From positions 682,001 to 746,000 of the forward strand of contig JBJLAO010000003.1 in assembly GCA_045568635.1 (NCBI GenBank): a DNA stretch of 64,000 nt. Reading direction: 5' to 3'. Under the pieces are notes generated by a model, which was not told where the DNA came from, ran no database searches, and was given only the letters and a program-made list of their open reading frames with translations. The position numbers and the translations under genes were made by a program. The DNA comes from MedAcidi-G1 sp000817085. Its GTDB lineage: Bacteria > Actinomycetota > Acidimicrobiia > Acidimicrobiales > MedAcidi-G1. Below, piece by piece: positions 41,107-49,642 of the stretch (its first letter is position 1; each line of letters starts with the position of its first letter).

Positions 41107-42495
41107 TCAGGAACGGTGCCAAGTAGTTCCTTGAGCTGAATCTTCGAGAACTATGCCACTTCCAAATAACGAATCGCGTATCTCGTCAGCCCTTGCATAG
41201 TCTCCACTTTCACGAGCTTGATTTCGTTCAACTATCATCTCTTCAATCTCGTTCTCATCTAACTCTGATTCCTTTGAACCTGATGGTCTCTGATCTCGAC
41301 CGATTTTCAACCCGAGAACGTCTATGAGAACTTCAATAGCGCATCCTATACTTGCAGCTTCATCAGAGTTATTTTCGTCCAGATGACGGTTAGCTTCACG
41401 AACAGCGTCGAAAATCACCGCAACAGCTGCAGGAGTGCCAAGATCGTCATCCATGGTTGCATTGAACTTTGCTACAACACTCCCATCAGGTTCAGAATGT
41501 CCTAGATTTGCCGATCTGAAACGGTCGGCGAAAGCATCGAGACGATCAAGGGCTGAAACAGCGCCATCAAGAGCATCTGCTCCTATTTCCATGGTGTGAC
41601 GGTAATGGGTTTGAAGAATCAGAAGCCTTAGTGCACGCGGATCCCAATGATCAAGCATCGCTTCAAGAGTTGTGAAATTTCCCAAAGACTTGGACATTTT
41701 CTCGCCGTCAACCTGAACCATTCCGTTATGAATCCAATATTTAGCAAATTCTCGCCCGCAACCTAGAGCTTCGGCTCTTTCGTTTTCATGATGGGGGAAA
41801 ATCAGGTCATCACCACCACCGTGTATGTCAAAACCGTCACCTAAAAGATCTAAGGACATGGCGACACATTCGATATGCCACCCCGGACGTCCTGGACCCC
41901 AGGGAGAATCCCAAGTTGGCTCGCCGGGTTTTGCGGCTTTCCAGAGTGCAAAATCGAGAGGGTCGTTTTTACCTTCATCAACGTCGACTCGTGCACCAGC
42001 ACCTTCTCTAAGGTCATCAACACTCCGGTTAACCAAAGCACCGTATTCGGCTAGTTTGTCGACATCAAAATAGACACCGTCATCTGTGGTGTAAGCCATC
42101 TCACGGTCAATCAAATCGGCTATCACTGATACCATCAGGTCCACGAACTCGGTGGCACGGGGTCGCAGATCGGGATGAGCTATGTTCAAACGGTCCATCT
42201 CAGCAATAAAGATTTCTTCAAACCGTGTAGCCAGATCAGGTTCAGAAGTTCCCTCTTCGGCTGCTCGAGCGATGATCTTGTCATCAATATCGGTGATATT
42301 GGAAACAGATGTGACCTCATACCCTGACCATCTCAAATACCTGACGAGAATATCGAAAGCCATGGTTGAACGGGCATGACCCAGATGGGGGGCGTCGTAG
42401 ACGGTGGGACCACACCAGTAGACCGAGACTTTCCCAGGGTCGCGAGGTGAGAAGTCGGCTTTTTCGCCTGTGAGACTGTCAGTAAATTTCAGCAC
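41107..42495 (-). CDS. cysS: cysteinyl-tRNA synthetase
   Basis: 462 aa. Class I motifs are present: GPTVYDAPHLGHARS (HIGH equivalent) and EKMSKSLGNFTT (KMSKS). Zinc ligands fall in YWCGP (Cys28), WHIECVAMS and GGGDDLIFPHHENERAE. It charges tRNA-Cys. The start is GTG at 42495, with TATCAT exactly six bases upstream, so a leaderless transcript may start here in addition to read-through from mshC. The adjacent paralogue mshC shares the same fold and many motifs. Confidence 0.95.
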   Translation of the reverse strand: MLKFTDSLTGEKADFSPRDPGKVSVYWCGPTVYDAPHLGHARSTMAFDILVRYLRWSGYEVTSVSNITDIDDKIIARAAEEGTSEPDLATRFEEIFIAEMDRLNIAHPDLRPRATEFVDLMVSVIADLIDREMAYTTDDGVYFDVDKLAEYGALVNRSVDDLREGAGARVDVDEGKNDPLDFALWKAAKPGEPTWDSPWGPGRPGWHIECVAMSLDLLGDGFDIHGGGDDLIFPHHENERAEALGCGREFAKYWIHNGMVQVDGEKMSKSLGNFTTLEAMLDHWDPRALRLLILQTHYRHTMEIGADALDGAVSALDRLDAFADRFRSANLGHSEPDGSVVAKFNATMDDDLGTPAAVAVIFDAVREANRHLDENNSDEAASIGCAIEVLIDVLGLKIGRDQRPSGSKESELDENEIEEMIVERNQARESGDYARADEIRDSLFGSGIVLEDSAQGTTWHRS

Positions 42496-42557
42496 AATAA
42501 AATGATACGCGAAAAGAGAAGTCAGTGATCGCCAGAAACGAATTCAGACCCAAAAAT

Positions 42558-43736
42558 TTAGACAGAGCTCAGGTCGACACCAAGGATTGCCGCCGCTTGA
42601 GTTAAAGCAGTTTTGGCATAAGGGTCATCTCCCTCACCTTCAATAGTTCTCTTAGCGAAGTCATCGATAAGTTGAGACGCTCTGGGAAGATCCATATCGT
42701 CATCAATTGCTTCCCTGACTTCACTTAAAAGATTTTCAGAGTCAGGTCCGTGAGAGCAGGATGCTGCTTCAAGCATTCTTTTCAACATCGCTTCACCTTT
42801 TTCAATATCACCATCAAACCATTCAAAACCTGCACGATAATGATGGGACAGCAGTGACAATCTAATAGCTCTGGGGTCATGCTCGGCTCTGAGGTCACGA
42901 ACGAAAACAAGGTTTCCTAAAGATTTTGACATTTTCTCTCCCTCATAGGCGACCATTCCCACGTGCATCCAATGGTGTGCAAAAGGACTGTCGTTTGCGG
43001 CGACACTTTGAGCTGTTTCGCATTCGTGATGCGGAAAGATCAGATCGTCGCCACCTCCGTGAAGGTCGATTGTCGAGCCGAGTTCAGACATGGCCATTGC
43101 TGAGCATTCAATGTGCCATCCAGGTCGTCCGGGGCCGAACGGTGAATCCCAAGAAGGTTCATTTTCCTCTGATTTTTGCCACAAAATGAAATCAAGAGGA
43201 TTGCGAAGTCGTTGATCTTCGGTGTTAGCGCCGCGTTCGTTAGCGAAAGAGATCATTATTGGTTCGTCGTAACCAGAAATTTTCCCAAAATCAGAGAAAG
43301 TTGCTACATCGAAAAAAGTTGTTCCGTCAACCGTGTATGTGTGCCCCTTCTCAGAAAGCTGGTTTATAAGAGACACAATTTCGTTGATTGAACCTGTGAC
43401 AGTGGGTTCAGCAATCGCAGGACGCAAATCTAGTGCTTTAATGTCATCTCTGAACTGTGCAGTCTCAGACAAACCCAACTCCAAGTAGTCAACATCGATT
43501 TCTTTAGCTTTTGCGAGTATTGAATCATCAACGTCAGTGACATTACGAACCATTTTCACTTCATGACCGAGGTCTTCAAGACGGCGTATCAGCACATCGA
43601 AACAAAGGTAGGTGAATGCGTGACCCAGATGAGTCGCATCGTAGGGGGTTATCCCGCATACATACATTGAAACAGTGGGACCGGGTTCGAAAGGAACAAC
43701 TTCACGTCGGCTCGTATCGTAGAGGCGCATACTCAT
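42558..43736 (-). CDS. mshC: mycothiol ligase MshC (cysteine:GlcN-Ins ligase)
   Basis: 392 aa, shorter than cysteinyl-tRNA synthetase because the C-terminal tRNA-binding part is missing. The signature YVCGITPYDATHLGHA distinguishes MshC from CysS; WHIECSAMAMSELG and HGGGDDLIFPHHECETAQS carry zinc ligands and EKMSKSLGN the KMSKS loop. MshC joins cysteine to GlcN-inositol, the third enzymatic step of mycothiol synthesis, and implies that this cell uses mycothiol; mscR at 10 kb uses it. TACGGT lies seven bases before the ATG at 43736. Confidence 0.94.
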   Translation of the reverse strand: MSMRLYDTSRREVVPFEPGPTVSMYVCGITPYDATHLGHAFTYLCFDVLIRRLEDLGHEVKMVRNVTDVDDSILAKAKEIDVDYLELGLSETAQFRDDIKALDLRPAIAEPTVTGSINEIVSLINQLSEKGHTYTVDGTTFFDVATFSDFGKISGYDEPIMISFANERGANTEDQRLRNPLDFILWQKSEENEPSWDSPFGPGRPGWHIECSAMAMSELGSTIDLHGGGDDLIFPHHECETAQSVAANDSPFAHHWMHVGMVAYEGEKMSKSLGNLVFVRDLRAEHDPRAIRLSLLSHHYRAGFEWFDGDIEKGEAMLKRMLEAASCSHGPDSENLLSEVREAIDDDMDLPRASQLIDDFAKRTIEGEGDDPYAKTALTQAAAILGVDLSSV

Positions 43737-43779
43737 AGGAGTGACCGTAGTTCCCTGATCATCATTTTTCAGAGTCCGC

Positions 43780-44679
43780 TCAGTCTCTTTCGAAAGGAAC
43801 TGAATGTTCCCAGTCAGCTAACAGTGTCCGTATCGCAGCTACTACTAGCAGAGGCTGATCGAGCATCATATGATGGCCCGCCAAAGGAATCTCCACGATA
43901 GGTGCCACGCGACCCAATTGTTCGTACATGTAAGCCCCAATACCTGGTGTCACAAGCCCATTTTCAGCTCTGAATAAAGCAATACGGCAGGTGACTTGAC
44001 GAAGAAGTTCATCGGCAGCAGAACGGCGTTGCTCCTGAAAGACAACTGGGTCAAACTTCCATGTCACACCACCCTCAACTTCAGTTAAGGACATTCTTGC
44101 AATGTGATGCATGACAAAAGGTTCAGTGCTCTCCTGTTCAGGAACAGGACGGAATCTCGCCATAGCGGTTGGAAAATCGGCGTGCACTTTAGGAGTAGCG
44201 AACTGGCTTCTGCGTTGAACCTGCATCTCAGGGTCGGGTGCAGTCACAGCAGAATCCAGGATTATTGCACCCGCTAGCTCGTCAGGATGTTTAGCGGCGG
44301 TAGCTAACGTCACGTAACCACCCATTGAATGGCCGACAATGATGGGTGGCCCTTCCATCTCAGCATCTGAAGCCACAGCTACGACCTCATCGCACCATTG
44401 GTTCAACGAATACGAATCACGTCTTCCACTGTCGCCGTGACCTGAAAGATCAAGAGCAGCGACACGGTAGATTTGAGCGAACTGGGAAGCGACATGAGTC
44501 CACCAGTGTGCATGAGCGGCACCGCCGTGGACGAAAACAAGACCCGGTCGACCTTCTTCACCCCAAGTCAAATAGTGGATGTCGACCCCTTCGACATTGA
44601 CCATATGGTCCTCATAGGGAACATCCATGGCTTTGCGGTACCAGGCTGGTGCGTCGTTAATTTCAGTTTCTTTTTCCAT
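43780..44679 (-). CDS. alpha/beta hydrolase
   Basis: 299 aa, cytoplasmic. GLVFVHGGAAHAHWWTHVAS holds the oxyanion HG motif, ALDLSGHGDSGRRDSY the second strand region, and IIVGHSMGGYVTLATAA the nucleophile elbow G-H-S-M-G. A catalytic His is likely in EIPLAGHHMMLDQPL. It is an esterase-, lipase- or haloalkane dehalogenase-like enzyme of unknown substrate. Its ATG is 3 bp after the 3' end of the tRNA-Arg gene and mshC follows 43 bp downstream, so tRNA, hydrolase, mshC and cysS could form one transcript. Confidence 0.88.
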   Translation of the reverse strand: MEKETEINDAPAWYRKAMDVPYEDHMVNVEGVDIHYLTWGEEGRPGLVFVHGGAAHAHWWTHVASQFAQIYRVAALDLSGHGDSGRRDSYSLNQWCDEVVAVASDAEMEGPPIIVGHSMGGYVTLATAAKHPDELAGAIILDSAVTAPDPEMQVQRRSQFATPKVHADFPTAMARFRPVPEQESTEPFVMHHIARMSLTEVEGGVTWKFDPVVFQEQRRSAADELLRQVTCRIALFRAENGLVTPGIGAYMYEQLGRVAPIVEIPLAGHHMMLDQPLLVVAAIRTLLADWEHSVPFERD

Positions 44680-44682
44680 AAG

Positions 44683-44756
44683 CGCCCTCGGCAGGAATTG
44701 AACCTGCGGCCTACCGCTTAGGAGGCGGTCGCTCTATCCAACTGAGCTACGAGGGC
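44683..44756 (-). tRNA. tRNA-Arg (anticodon CCT)
   Basis: 74 nt folding into a clean cloverleaf: acceptor GCCCTCG/CGAGGGC, D-stem GCTC/GAGC, anticodon stem ACCGC/GCGGT with loop CTCCTAA (anticodon CCT, decodes AGG), T-stem GCAGG/CCTGC with loop TTCAATT. The 3' CCA is not encoded. The tRNA ends 3 bp before the hydrolase start codon, so processing of its 3' end would trim directly at that mRNA's start. Confidence 0.96.
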
Positions 44757-44770
44757 AAACGTTTCTAATC

Positions 44771-44786
44771 AAGGGTATTTACCCTT
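44771..44786. promoter_or_regulatory. inverted repeat upstream of tRNA-Arg
   Basis: AAGGGTA-TT-TACCCTT is a perfect 7-bp inverted repeat, 15 bp upstream of the tRNA gene's 5' end and in the divergent region shared with the TetR gene. It may be an operator or a small hairpin. Apart from the other repeats listed at 44912-44949, I see no gene or RNA in the 267-bp gap 44757-45023. Confidence 0.3.
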
Positions 44787-44911
44787 ATGGCTTTAGTTAA
44801 GGATATTGACTTATTAAACCCTTGGGACTAACAGATTTCTGATGTGTTCTTGCCTGAGCTGGACACAAGCAAACTTGCAAAAAAGAAGGGGCATTCAAGT
44901 CTTTCGATTCT

Positions 44912-44949
44912 TAACAGATGTTACAGTTGTCTTATGACAAATATATAAG
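44912..44949 (+). promoter_or_regulatory. promoter with two inverted repeats, TetR/surface-protein cassette 1
   Basis: TTACAG (44921-44926) and TATAAG (44944-44949) are separated by 17 bp, a good -35/-10 pair. Inside the spacer lies the perfect inverted repeat TTGTC-TTAT-GACAA (44927-44940), and TAACA-GA-TGTTA (44912-44923) overlaps the -35. Operators in a promoter spacer are typical for autoregulating TetR proteins; the downstream gene encodes one. Function is inferred from geometry. Confidence 0.55.
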
Positions 44950-45023
44950 CTGATGTAAGCCATTTAGACCGTATTTGTCCCCAAGATCCACCTAAATAAC
45001 CTTTGTATGAGAGTTCAGAGAAC

Positions 45024-45635
45024 ATGAGCAGTAGAAAAGTCGCACGACTTGAGAGAGCAACAGTCGAACTGCGAGAAACCCGTGCCAATCTTCTAGAAGC
45101 TGCAGCGAAACTTATCCGAATATCGGGTATTCACTCTCTTACTCACGCTGCGATAGCTGCTGAGGCTGGTGTAGCTCGTCAAAGCGTGTACAGATATTTT
45201 AAAGACCCAGAAGAAGCTGTTGTCGCTCTGGCAGAGAACCTGGGTGTTGCGATCAGAGACACTTTCAACACCAGCTTCGAAGATGGAGGCCCGGATCCTC
45301 TAGCTCGAACCAGTAAAGCGGTAGCGTCCATGCTTGTTTCAGATTCCGTATTGAACAAAGCTCTGTATCTGTCCGCTCCGCTACTGATAGCTCAGGGAAA
45401 ATCTCCTGTTTTTCCAAACGAGAAGAACGAGGAAGCGCTGGGCAGGCAATTGGAAGCCTCAAATTTAGCAGAGCCTTCTGAGGGTACAGACATGCTAGAC
45501 ATAGTCGGCACATATTTCTACGGCCTTGTTTATAAGTGGGCGACAGGTTCGAAAAGTGACAAAGAGTTCTGCGCCGCAATGGGTCGACTCGCTTCAGATA
45601 TTGCAGAACTGGCTGCTGGACGCAGGGAAGGTTGA
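45024..45635 (+). CDS. TetR family transcriptional regulator (cassette 1)
   Basis: 203 aa. The N-terminal helix-turn-helix is AIAAEAGVARQSVYRYFKDP, and the C-terminal ligand domain ends in FYGLVYKWATGSKSDKEF, a motif that recurs in the TetR at 62 kb (FQGALYSWALGSITSEEF). The ATG at 45024 was chosen; a TTG at 45003 is in frame. Its TGA overlaps the ATG of the surface-protein gene by one base (TGATG), so the two are translated together. It probably represses its own promoter through the inverted repeats upstream. The inducer is unknown. Confidence 0.88.
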   Translation: MSSRKVARLERATVELRETRANLLEAAAKLIRISGIHSLTHAAIAAEAGVARQSVYRYFKDPEEAVVALAENLGVAIRDTFNTSFEDGGPDPLARTSKAVASMLVSDSVLNKALYLSAPLLIAQGKSPVFPNEKNEEALGRQLEASNLAEPSEGTDMLDIVGTYFYGLVYKWATGSKSDKEFCAAMGRLASDIAELAAGRREG

Positions 45636-48600
45636 TGAAACAATTTCTTAACAGTCTTTCAAACAGGAACAAGTTTGTCAGTGCTCTCCGCTTGCGCCTT
45701 AGTTTTCTGTTCGTCACAGCGGTGCTGGCTGTTTCGGCGATAGTGGGGTTGTCTGGTTCAACTGCGGGTGCGTGGAGTTCGGAAGATGGTGCGGTAGCTG
45801 TGTGGGGCGGACTCACCGAAAACGATGGTTTGGCTGCCCAATTTAATAACCCCAGTCTGTACGAGTCTCTTGCGGTGGATGCAGCAGGGAGCATGTATTT
45901 GGCCGGTCAGTTTCAACGTTCTGTTGACTTCAACGCGAGTCCGACTGGTGCCACAACTATGACTGCCGACGACACCGCGGGATGTAATGCACAAAGTTTT
46001 GTGATGAAACTGGATTTGTTCGCTGAGCCTTACTGGGCCGGCCAGTTCGGCAACGACGTCAGCAACTCATCGTGCGGCGTCTATCCGCGTTCGATCGCTG
46101 TCGATGGAAACGGCAACGTGTATACCACGGGAACTTTCCACCTCGGTCCGGTTGACTTTGACCCGGGTGCCGGTGTCGCAAACCTTGTGAACATTGGGTA
46201 CTCGACGAATGTCGCGTTTGTATCCAAGTTGAACTCGTCGGGTGAGTTTGTGTGGGCTTACCGTATCGGCAGCGAGAACGTTCCAGGAACGTTGCACGAC
46301 GGTGCCCTCTTAGGGGAAGCTCACGCAAACTCGGTAGCGGCGGACGGTGCGGGCAACGTGTACGTCCTCGGAACATTCTGGGGGTCGACCTCTTTTCAAC
46401 ATGCGGCCGGCGTCACGACACTCAACAGCTCCCGTTCAGAACAAGCCAGACCCGACACTTTCATACTCAAGTTGAACTCGTCGGGAGAGCAGGTTTGGCT
46501 AAGACAAATAGAAGCCCCGACTGGCAATAGGGTCATGACTCCGCTCTCGGTGGCGGTGGATGGGTCGGGGAATGTTTACAGCGCTGGTGATGTAAGCGGG
46601 GGAGCGACAATCGACTTCGATCCGAGTGAGGGTGTTGCGAACCTGACTGTCTCAACTGCCGGCCAGAATGCAGGCAATGATGTTTGGATCTTGAAGTTGG
46701 ATTCTGCAGGCGACTACGTGTGGGCCAAGGCACCTGAATGTAACGGTTCATCAGAATCTTATATTACGCCGGGAAACGACCGTAGTTTGGCGGTAGACGG
46801 ATCGGGGAACGTGCACCTCGTCGGTTCTTTTAGACAGGGGCATTACAACGATTCTGAGGATTGTGACTTTGACCCGGGTCCAGGCGAAGCGTTTGCCTTT
46901 GTGGGACAAGTCCCAAGCCAGTCCGGATTTGTCTGGAAACTGGACTCTGCGGGCAACTACCAGTGGGTCAAAGCGTTCTTTAAAGCGGAAGGTCAAGGAG
47001 TAAATAATAGAATTTCTGTGCATTCGGTGGCCGTGGATGGGTCGGGCAACGTGTACAGCACAGGACAATTCGAAGGCATGGTCGACTTCGACCCCGGTGA
47101 AGGTACCGCCACTATGACCGGAGGACCCTATAATGCAGGGCAGAACGCGTTTCTTTCGAAGTTGGATTCATCGGGTAACTACGTTTGGGCTAAACAGTTT
47201 GGGACTCTTACCACGAAAGAGGATGGTAGGCAGGTGGCTTTGGATGGGTCAGGCAACGTGCACTTATCCGGTTACATCTGGACAAACGCAGAAGTCGATT
47301 ATGACCCGGGGGCCGGAGTCCTCAACTTAACCGACAAAGAAATGTTCCTCGTTAAATTGGATTCTTCAGGCAACCTCGCGCCAGGAGGCTTCAACGCCCC
47401 CACCGGAAACATCACGGTTTCACCCACATCTGTGACAGTTGCAGAATCCGGGACGACCGCAACCTTCACAGTCGTTCTTGGTGCTGTACCAGCATCCGAT
47501 GTGGTTCTGTCCCTGACAGCTTCCGACACCGGTGAAGCAACCATAGACACATCGACTTTGACTTTCACGGGCAGCAACTGGGCGACCCCGCAGACCGTCA
47601 CAGTCACAGGAATCAGCGATGACGCAGTCGACGGCGACCAGAACTCAACTATCACCATCTCTGTGGTGGACGCTTCGTCACCTACCGCCTACCAAGCAGT
47701 AGCAGACAGCCAGATATCGGTAGTAACAACAGACACCGGTTCGGCAACACCGACCCTGATTACCGGAGTGACTGCTGTCCAGTGTGGTGCCGGGTTGGAA
47801 CCCACACCTGACGGCAATAACTGTGTGCCCATGGAGATCCCGTTACTACCTCCGACAGCTTTATCGGTACTGGACATCAGCTTGTTCGCTTCCGCTGCTG
47901 GCAGTGACGGTTATGTGAACTGGGTGCCGAGCACCACAAACGGGTTGTTGGAATACGTTCTGGCATGGTTTGGACCCTCAGGGCAACCACAAACCAGAAT
48001 ATTCAACAACACTGAAATCCCCGAAGACGTCTTCTACGACCTTGAAGACGGAATCCACAGTTTCGAAGTCCTCGGATCTTACGTAAATGGAGGTTTCACA
48101 ACGTCCAACAGGGCTTATATCAGCGTTCCCATACCGCCCCCTCCACCGACTGAGAATCCTGAACCCATCGAAGTGGAACCATTTGACTGTGAGGCGTTCC
48201 CTTCTCTGATACAGGTAATGGGAACACCAGGCTTGGGTCACACCGTGAAACAACTCGACGTTCAAACAGGCGCCTATTCGGATATTTTCTCAATTTCGTT
48301 CAATAGGAACCCGAGGTACACACACCTGAACGGCATCGGCATAAACCCGGTGGACGGAGCCCTTTATGGGCTTATGCGAGTTAAGGGTTTCGGATACCTG
48401 GTTCGTTTCGACATGGCGGGCAACGTTGGTTTCGTAGCCCGGGTTCCCGCTCACAGCAACGCTGGTGACGTCGACGGATTGGGAAGGTTCATCTGGCCTT
48501 CAGGGAAGAACTTCTACGCGATCAGCGCAATAGCGGACATGGACAGTTTCTCTGACCCTGGTGACGCTGTTGACCTGTCGAGGATTTCTCCGGTTCACAT

Positions 48601-49642
48601 CCGATCTGGATCCGGCGGTCACGGAATCGCAGATGCAGCCGCTTTAAAGGTTGACTTGGGTCAGGGTGAACGCTATTACGCCATGGGAGTTCACACATCG
48701 GACCGCAAGCTGCGGATCTACTCATACGACAACCCGACCGGATTCTGGACAATTGATCTAAAAATCAACGGATCATCCGCACAGCTCAGCAAAGGAGGTT
48801 TCGGAGCTGCATGGAGCCACGAAGACAAAATCTACTTCTCATCCAACAGCGGCGACGGCGTATACGAAATCCTCATCCCGAGCGTCAACTTGAACGCCGG
48901 AACCGCGAACATTCGAAGAGTCGCGAATTCCCAGGCGTCAGCGATCAACGACGGAACCACCTGCATAGGAATAGATTTCATTCCACCTGATCCAACGACA
49001 ACACCTGATCCCATCCCTGACCCAACCGAACCTGATCCCACCACAACATCCACAACATCCACAACATCCACCACAACAACCACAACAACCACAACACTCG
49101 ACCCAACCGAACCTGACCCGCCCGTGCCTGACCCAACAGAACCAGATCCCACCGAACCAGATCCAGTTGACCCAGAGACATGCGTTGGTGACGAGTGCGA
49201 AACAGCGCCGGAGCCGGAAGAACCTGAGGAGCCTGAGGCATGCGTTGGCGATGAGTGTGAAACACCACCAGAGTTAGAAAATCCGCCAGTAATCGGCAGT
49301 AGTTCAACAACAGTTTCCCCAAGAGTCACAAATCAAACTGAACCAAAAACACAAACTCTGCAAGAGCAAGCGACCAAAGAGGCACTTGAGATAACTTCAG
49401 ACAGCGGGAGTTCAACATGGAAAATTATTCTAATTTTCTTCTCAGGCGCAGGAATTTTCCTACTAGTTGCTGTCTTGAGACGCAAGCGTTGCCTACACTG
49501 TGGAAGGCCTCTGACACTCAAAGACGATATTTTGTTAGATGACGAGGACAATCCCGAATGTGAGGAAAACCCTGAGGGTAAAGAACACGAACTAAGAAAT
49601 GATAAGAGGAATGAATATGAGAATATTGTTCACTCAAATTAA
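45635..49642 (+). CDS. giant membrane-anchored surface protein: SBBP beta-propeller repeats, Calx-beta-like, FN3-like and propeller-like domains
   Basis: 1335 aa. A signal peptide (about residues 1-46) is followed by roughly seven SBBP-type repeats (VAVDGSGNVYSAGDV, LNSSGEFVWAYRIG) to residue 585, a Calx-beta-like domain (about 590-700, TVAESGTTATFTVVLG), an FN3-like domain (YDLEDGIHSFEVLGSY), a second propeller-like domain (about 845-1110, HLNGIGINPVDGALYGLM), a Pro/Thr/Glu linker with two CVGDECET copies, a membrane helix (about 1262-1282) and a basic cytoplasmic tail containing CLHCGRPL. It is probably an adhesin or sensor facing outward. AGGGAAGG precedes the ATG, which overlaps the TetR stop. 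Codons look more GC-rich than in neighbouring metabolic genes. Confidence 0.85.
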   Translation: MKQFLNSLSNRNKFVSALRLRLSFLFVTAVLAVSAIVGLSGSTAGAWSSEDGAVAVWGGLTENDGLAAQFNNPSLYESLAVDAAGSMYLAGQFQRSVDFNASPTGATTMTADDTAGCNAQSFVMKLDLFAEPYWAGQFGNDVSNSSCGVYPRSIAVDGNGNVYTTGTFHLGPVDFDPGAGVANLVNIGYSTNVAFVSKLNSSGEFVWAYRIGSENVPGTLHDGALLGEAHANSVAADGAGNVYVLGTFWGSTSFQHAAGVTTLNSSRSEQARPDTFILKLNSSGEQVWLRQIEAPTGNRVMTPLSVAVDGSGNVYSAGDVSGGATIDFDPSEGVANLTVSTAGQNAGNDVWILKLDSAGDYVWAKAPECNGSSESYITPGNDRSLAVDGSGNVHLVGSFRQGHYNDSEDCDFDPGPGEAFAFVGQVPSQSGFVWKLDSAGNYQWVKAFFKAEGQGVNNRISVHSVAVDGSGNVYSTGQFEGMVDFDPGEGTATMTGGPYNAGQNAFLSKLDSSGNYVWAKQFGTLTTKEDGRQVALDGSGNVHLSGYIWTNAEVDYDPGAGVLNLTDKEMFLVKLDSSGNLAPGGFNAPTGNITVSPTSVTVAESGTTATFTVVLGAVPASDVVLSLTASDTGEATIDTSTLTFTGSNWATPQTVTVTGISDDAVDGDQNSTITISVVDASSPTAYQAVADSQISVVTTDTGSATPTLITGVTAVQCGAGLEPTPDGNNCVPMEIPLLPPTALSVLDISLFASAAGSDGYVNWVPSTTNGLLEYVLAWFGPSGQPQTRIFNNTEIPEDVFYDLEDGIHSFEVLGSYVNGGFTTSNRAYISVPIPPPPPTENPEPIEVEPFDCEAFPSLIQVMGTPGLGHTVKQLDVQTGAYSDIFSISFNRNPRYTHLNGIGINPVDGALYGLMRVKGFGYLVRFDMAGNVGFVARVPAHSNAGDVDGLGRFIWPSGKNFYAISAIADMDSFSDPGDAVDLSRISPVHIRSGSGGHGIADAAALKVDLGQGERYYAMGVHTSDRKLRIYSYDNPTGFWTIDLKINGSSAQLSKGGFGAAWSHEDKIYFSSNSGDGVYEILIPSVNLNAGTANIRRVANSQASAINDGTTCIGIDFIPPDPTTTPDPIPDPTEPDPTTTSTTSTTSTTTTTTTTTLDPTEPDPPVPDPTEPDPTEPDPVDPETCVGDECETAPEPEEPEEPEACVGDECETPPELENPPVIGSSSTTVSPRVTNQTEPKTQTLQEQATKEALEITSDSGSSTWKIILIFFSGAGIFLLVAVLRRKRCLHCGRPLTLKDDILLDDEDNPECEENPEGKEHELRNDKRNEYENIVHSN

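Noticed and set aside
48832..49329. Minus-strand frame rich in Gly/Ser/Val opposite the C-terminal linker of the 45635 protein
   Set aside because: Composition mirrors the Pro/Thr/Asp codons of the real gene; no start signal or family.
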